DNA from: Sphaerolaimus hirsutus
Taxonomy: Eukaryota > Nematoda > Chromadorea > Monhysterida > Sphaerolaimidae
DNA: 64,000 nucleotides
Direction: 5' to 3'
Assembly: GCA_964036195.1 (NCBI GenBank)
Contig: OZ038450.1
Location: 3,412,701 to 3,476,700, forward strand
Shown here: positions 59,397 to 64,000 of the stretch, piece by piece
Position numbering within the stretch: the stretch's first letter is position 1
How the letters are laid out: each line of letters begins with the position of its first letter
The notes under the pieces: model-generated
Database searches by the model: none
What the model saw: only the letters and a program-made list of their open reading frames with translations
Told to the model about the DNA's origin: nothing
Translations under genes and position numbers: made by a program

Positions 59397-62300
59397 ATTG
59401 ACTGCGTTAAATCCGACGCGCGTGTCTGCGAACTCAGTGAATCATGCACGCCGCGTGCAAGAAAGTAAGGAATATGTGCGCATGATTAGGGTTTTACCGG
59501 GTCTTGAAAGTTCAGATGAAGAAACAGAGGATCCATGCAACCCGCCCGAAATAACGCCGCAAGAACATCAATTCATGCTCGAAAGAGAGGCTTGGATTAT
59601 GCCTTGGGTTTATGCGCGTTCGTTAGATAGCATGATTTTATGAACAAAGTGGTGGGCTCAATTGCAACACATGGGTTTGCAGGGGTTAAATATTAGTGGG
59701 TTTTGTGAGCATACTGATGAGCATCCGCATGACGATCCTGAGGACACGTTGACATATGTTAAGTTGGAAGCTCTGCTAGAATTAACCATGCATACGTTTA
59801 TGTGTGAACCGCCGGACATTAGTTTGTCGCGAACGTCATCTGATTCTGAGTTGTATGTGTTGTCAGATTATTGTGAGGCAAGCGTGCCAACTTTGTACCG
59901 AACGTGGTCGGAACCAAGTATGTTGCCCAGTGTGTTGAACCGTGTGTTTTTCCTGTGCTGTCTATTTACGTTTTTTGCAAGTGCTGACGCAATGGGTGTG
60001 TCAGGTGGTGGTTTTGCTAAGAAAAAAGAAGTGTCAGATGAGTGGATTTTGACCGTGCGAAATTTTCTTGAGGGATTTATTGCGGGAATGTGCACTTTTG
60101 TGTTTTTGAGATTTTTTCTGCCCGCTTTGTGTGAACTGGTGTTGTATTTGGTGTGCGTAGTGTGTGATTGGATAAAATTGAGAGTGTTGCGGTTTCAATT
60201 AAATCGCATGCAAGCGATAGAAAATAGGCGCAATACTGCAAGGGGCGCGACCCCCGTAACACCGCCGCAAAGGTTAAATCCGACTAGCGCTGACAGTTCA
60301 GGGTATAGCGCTGATGTTGAAGAAACGCCAGTGAGTAGATTTAAGCGTTTGCCGCCGCTGCGCGTTCCTAAAGACACTGCCGTCATGGAAAAAGTGAATG
60401 TAGTCACGCTAACTAGTGAAGAAATTGCGAATATCAAAAGTATTACGGCTAAGCGTAAAGAACTCGTGCCAATTTACTATAGTCCGTCGATTACGGTAGA
60501 AATTGAGGGGAATGAATACAAAAGGTGTCTGTTGGACACAGGTGCGATGAGGTCATTGTGCAGCCCGCTAGTGTTGGCTAGGCATCGAAATAATTGCATA
60601 GCGTTTGATGAAGTCACGCCTGTAGGGGGATTGCAAAGCGCGTCTCAATGCAAATTGCAAATTGAGGGTCAGCTGGAACTTCAAGTGATGATTACCGGGA
60701 AAGCGTTTTCTATTGTATTTCAGGTGATTAGCGGTCTGTCGGACGACATTTTATTGGGCGCTGATGTGTTGAGGCATATGGTTATTGACATGCCTGCGCG
60801 TGAGTTGTGAATTGAGAGTGGCGATGCGCGTAAAAAGTTGACTGTGCCTTTTGACAACCCGCCGCCTGTGGTGCAAGAACGGCATGTTTATGCGGTTGTA
60901 ACTGAACCAACTGAAATTAAGCCGCGGCATGAAACGATAATTAGTGCAAAATTATCTGAACCAATTGATGAATTGACGTTTGCGATTTAACCTTTGAGTG
61001 AATTCCATGTGAAAACGGGTGTGTTTGCAGCTAATGCTGTTTATGAAAGTGCGAGTGAATTGTTTCCGGTAAGGTGTGTTAATGTGACCGAAGTGCCGGT
61101 AAAATTGCAAGTGGGCCAGAAAATTGCTATCGTAGAACCAGTGGAGTGTGTTTTACAAGTGCGCCGAGGTGATCCGCCTGCTGAGTGGGTGCGAGAATGT
61201 CGCGAACGCGATATGAGTTTTACCGATACTATACTTGAAACTAGTGAGGAAAAAGTACCAATTGAGGGCACTGTACCTTCTAAAGCAGCGAATACGACCA
61301 TGAAGGTGGTTTGTGCTGATGGGAGGGAAATGGATTTTGAGGTACCGGTCGAATTGGACGAAATTAAGTGCCAGCAATTAAAAGAGTTGATTTTAACTCA
61401 TCAGGATGCTTTCGCCAGGGATAAGTATGATTTGGGATATAGTGAATTGGTTGATTATCGACTTCAATTGACTAGCAAAATTCCGGTGGCATGTCGAATG
61501 TATAGGTTGAGTTTGGATGACCAGCAGTACTTAGAAAAGCATTTGAGTTGTTTGCTTGAGCATGATGTCATTGAACATAGTACGAGTCCATACTGCGCGC
61601 CGACATTAGTTGTTACTAAGCCGGATGGTGCCAAACGCATGGTGATAGATTATCGACGATTAAATGCAGTAGTTCACGCTCCCCAATTTCCGCTGCCCAG
61701 ATGAGACGACACAATAGAGTCATTGCACAGCTGCAAGTATTTTTAGCAGTGTCGATATCAATCAAGCGTTTTACAACATTGCGCTGCATCCGGATGATAG
61801 ACATATTACGTCGTTTCGTAATTGTTTTGGTCAAGTTCAGATGAAACGTTTGCCGATGGGATTAAAATGTTCCCCGGCTTTAGCGCAGCGCTGTTTTGAA
61901 GTTACAATGGCTGGATTATTGCACCGGAATGTGTTGGTATATATTGATGATTTGCTCATTTACAGTAGGTCATGGGAAGATCATTTGAGTGATATAAGTC
62001 AGGTTTTGTCGCGTTTGATAAGTAGCAGTTTTAAAATACACCCAAAAAAGTGTTTTTTCGCGCGCACAACCGCTGTTAAATTCCTGGGTTATATGGTAGG
62101 GCGTGAAGGGATTTGTATACCGGATGATAAGCAAAAATATTTGAGTGATTGGCCGCTACCTGTGTGTGTGCGTGAAGTCAAAGCGTTTTTAGGTGCCGTT
62201 GGATTTTTCCGGAGGTTAATTCATAAATGTGCTGAATATGCCGCTCCCTTGTCTAATTTAACTCGAACAAAAACTGAATTAGGAACTGAAAAGTATAGCA

Positions 62301-64000
62301 GAAGTACTCCCGTAGATTTAAATGTGAACCCTGCAGCTTTGGAAGCTTTTAATAAGTTAAAATTGATGGTGGCTGAGAGTCCCTGTATACAGTATCCTGA
62401 TCCCAGTAAACCGTTTATAATTATTACTGATGCTTCTAAAGTTGCACTAGCTGGCATTTTAGTACAGCGCGCTGAACCTGCCGCCGCTCTGCATGCGTGT
62501 TCATTTTATAGCCGAAAACTTTCTGAAACGCAATCCCGATGGCCTGCAATTACGCAAGAAGCATGTGCTATTTTTGAGAGCATACGCAATTGGCATTGTT
62601 ATTTAGCGGGCCGGCCGTTTGAAGTGTGGACTGATGCGAAAAGTATTTCATGGGTAAAAAATCCCAATTTGGAAACCCATCCCCATACGGGTTTGCACCG
62701 ATTTGCGCTAGCCATTCAATCATATCAGGTTACTTTTAAGCATTTGCGCGGGAAAAGTAATGAATTGGCAGACGCTTTGTCGCGCCGGCGTGATGCACCT
62801 GTTGAATTTGATGAGCGCGTTAATTTGGACGAAGCTTTTGAAGAATATGCGTTTGATATACCTGCTGATGAATTGGCAAGAATTTTGACTGAGGAAATGG
62901 CGTTGTTAACGTCTGAGGAACATTTAGCTAGTCAAGCAGTAGCTAAGGCCATGGCGCGATTGGCTGCCGCTCAAAATTGGCTGAAACATGCGAAAATGAA
63001 GTCTTTGGAACCGTCAGTTACGGTAGCTGCTGAACCGCCAGTGGCAAGTGTTGCTACTGTGCGGGCGCCACATCCAATGACTATGCGTGTGCGAAGTAAA
63101 CCGAAGGCGGAGTCCAATTCTGAAAGTACTTTGAAATTGCCGCCAAAAAGTGAAGATGTGCCTAAATTAATGGCTGGTGGCCGCCGTTCCGTTCAAGTAA
63201 GTAAGAAACCGGAAAAACTCGATGCTTTACCTCCTCCCATCACTCCAATTGAAGAATTGTCGCGTTTGCAAAAAGAAGAACCGTATATAATTACAATTCG
63301 ACGCATGTGCGAGGAATCTATTCTGCGTAGGGCCCCACCGTTTTTCATTGATCAATTTGATGTGGTTAGACGTGATGCGGATCCGTCAATATTAGTGGGT
63401 GAAAGGAAATACGACCCTGCGTGCATTCCCCAGTCATTAGTTGTCACTGTGTTAGAATTGGCGCATAACCACCCCACTGCTGGACATTTAGGTGTGATGA
63501 AAACATTTGAAAGATTGCGCGAATTTGCTTGGTTTACAAATATGCGTCCAGAATGTGCTAGATGGGTTTCTACTTGCCCTTCGTGCAACGCGAAGAAAGG
63601 ATTGCGTCGCTCGATGAAAACTCAAATTCAGAGCCGGAAAATTGCTAAGTATCCTGGTGATTTTATTGCGATTGATGCAGTAGGGCCATTGCCAATTACC
63701 GAAAAACGAAATGTGCATGTATTGGTATTTGTGGATCAATGCACGCGTTTTGGTTTAGCAGTGCCCGTTCCCAATTTGAAACAAGATACTGTAGCTATTG
63801 CATTCTTGCAACATGTGTTACCGATTTTTGGCGCGCCCGCTGTAATCTTATCCGACAATGCACCGAGTTTCATTGGCGGCATTTTTGCGGAGTTGCTGCG
63901 TTATCTAAACACAGTGCAGCACAAGTGTTTCAATTATACGCCAAAAGGAAATGGTTTGGTTGAGCGCAGGAATGGCGTCTTAATGGAAATAATTTCGCAT
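59374..64000 (+). pseudogene. pol: Ty3/Gypsy retrotransposon pol (protease-RT-RNase H-integrase), interrupted, runs off the window
   Basis: Pol overlaps the end of gag in the +1 frame. Domains in order: two hydrophobic segments (about 59930-60000 and 60070-60175), aspartic protease with LDTGA (Asp codon at 60535), reverse transcriptase with YIDD at 61940-61951, RNase H, then an HHCC zinc finger and an integrase core with Asp, Asp and Glu (IDA, SDN, VER), open to position 64000. This order defines Ty3/Gypsy. Breaks: TGA at 59641 and 60808, TAA at 60988, TGA at 61702, and one extra T in the run just before 61745 that shifts the frame at the start of the RT fingers. The rest looks intact, so the copy is young but probably inactive. 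The 3' LTR is outside the window. Confidence 0.9.

Overview
The window looks like nuclear DNA from a multicellular eukaryote, most likely an invertebrate animal; the species cannot be read from it. Reasons: intron-rich genes for SF3B1, DDX47 and a RECQL5-type helicase, an F-box protein gene, a Ty3/Gypsy LTR retrotransposon, and very dense short inverted-repeat transposons (MITEs) in introns and intergenic DNA. No rRNA, tRNA or CRISPR array was recognised. Gene models were built by hand from reading frame, splice sites and phase.

Layout. 1-3.4 kb: MITEs only. 3.4-9.7 kb (-): a complete ten-exon F-box gene. 9.7-13.4 kb: MITEs and tandem repeats. 13.4-14.5 kb (-): a fragment like the C-terminal half of endonuclease III. 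15.8-21.0 kb (-): complete ten-exon DDX47/Rrp3 RNA helicase. 22.1-29.95 kb (-): 13-exon RECQL5-type DNA helicase. 30.3-48.9 kb (+): complete 22-exon SF3B1, head-to-head with RECQL5 across about 350 bp. 49.5-55 kb (+): an unrecognised membrane-protein gene. 55-57.3 kb: no gene seen, then LTR-type signals. 57.3-64 kb (+): a decayed Ty3/Gypsy element cut by the window end.

Main observation. One palindromic MITE family (left end GTGCCAGTCCCAGACCC, right end ending in GCCCC, flanked by a CWG triplet) occurs about 18 times. In seven cases, spread over three conserved or intact genes, the element plus one CWG copy is exactly an intron: removing it restores the reading frame and the conserved protein. 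The element supplies the GT donor and the target triplet supplies the acceptor. A CAG target gives an ordinary GT...AG intron. A CTG target leaves an intron ending in TG, which happens at four junctions, including two inside the DDX47 helicase core. These behave like introner elements whose 3' splice site depends on the target base.

Other points: many hAT-like MITEs with readable 8-bp target duplications, a one-base homopolymer frameshift in RECQL5, a GC-AG intron in DDX47, coding exons of 16 and 19 nt, a 520-bp foldback element, and a retrotransposon with several in-frame stops, one frameshift and hydrophobic segments upstream of its protease.
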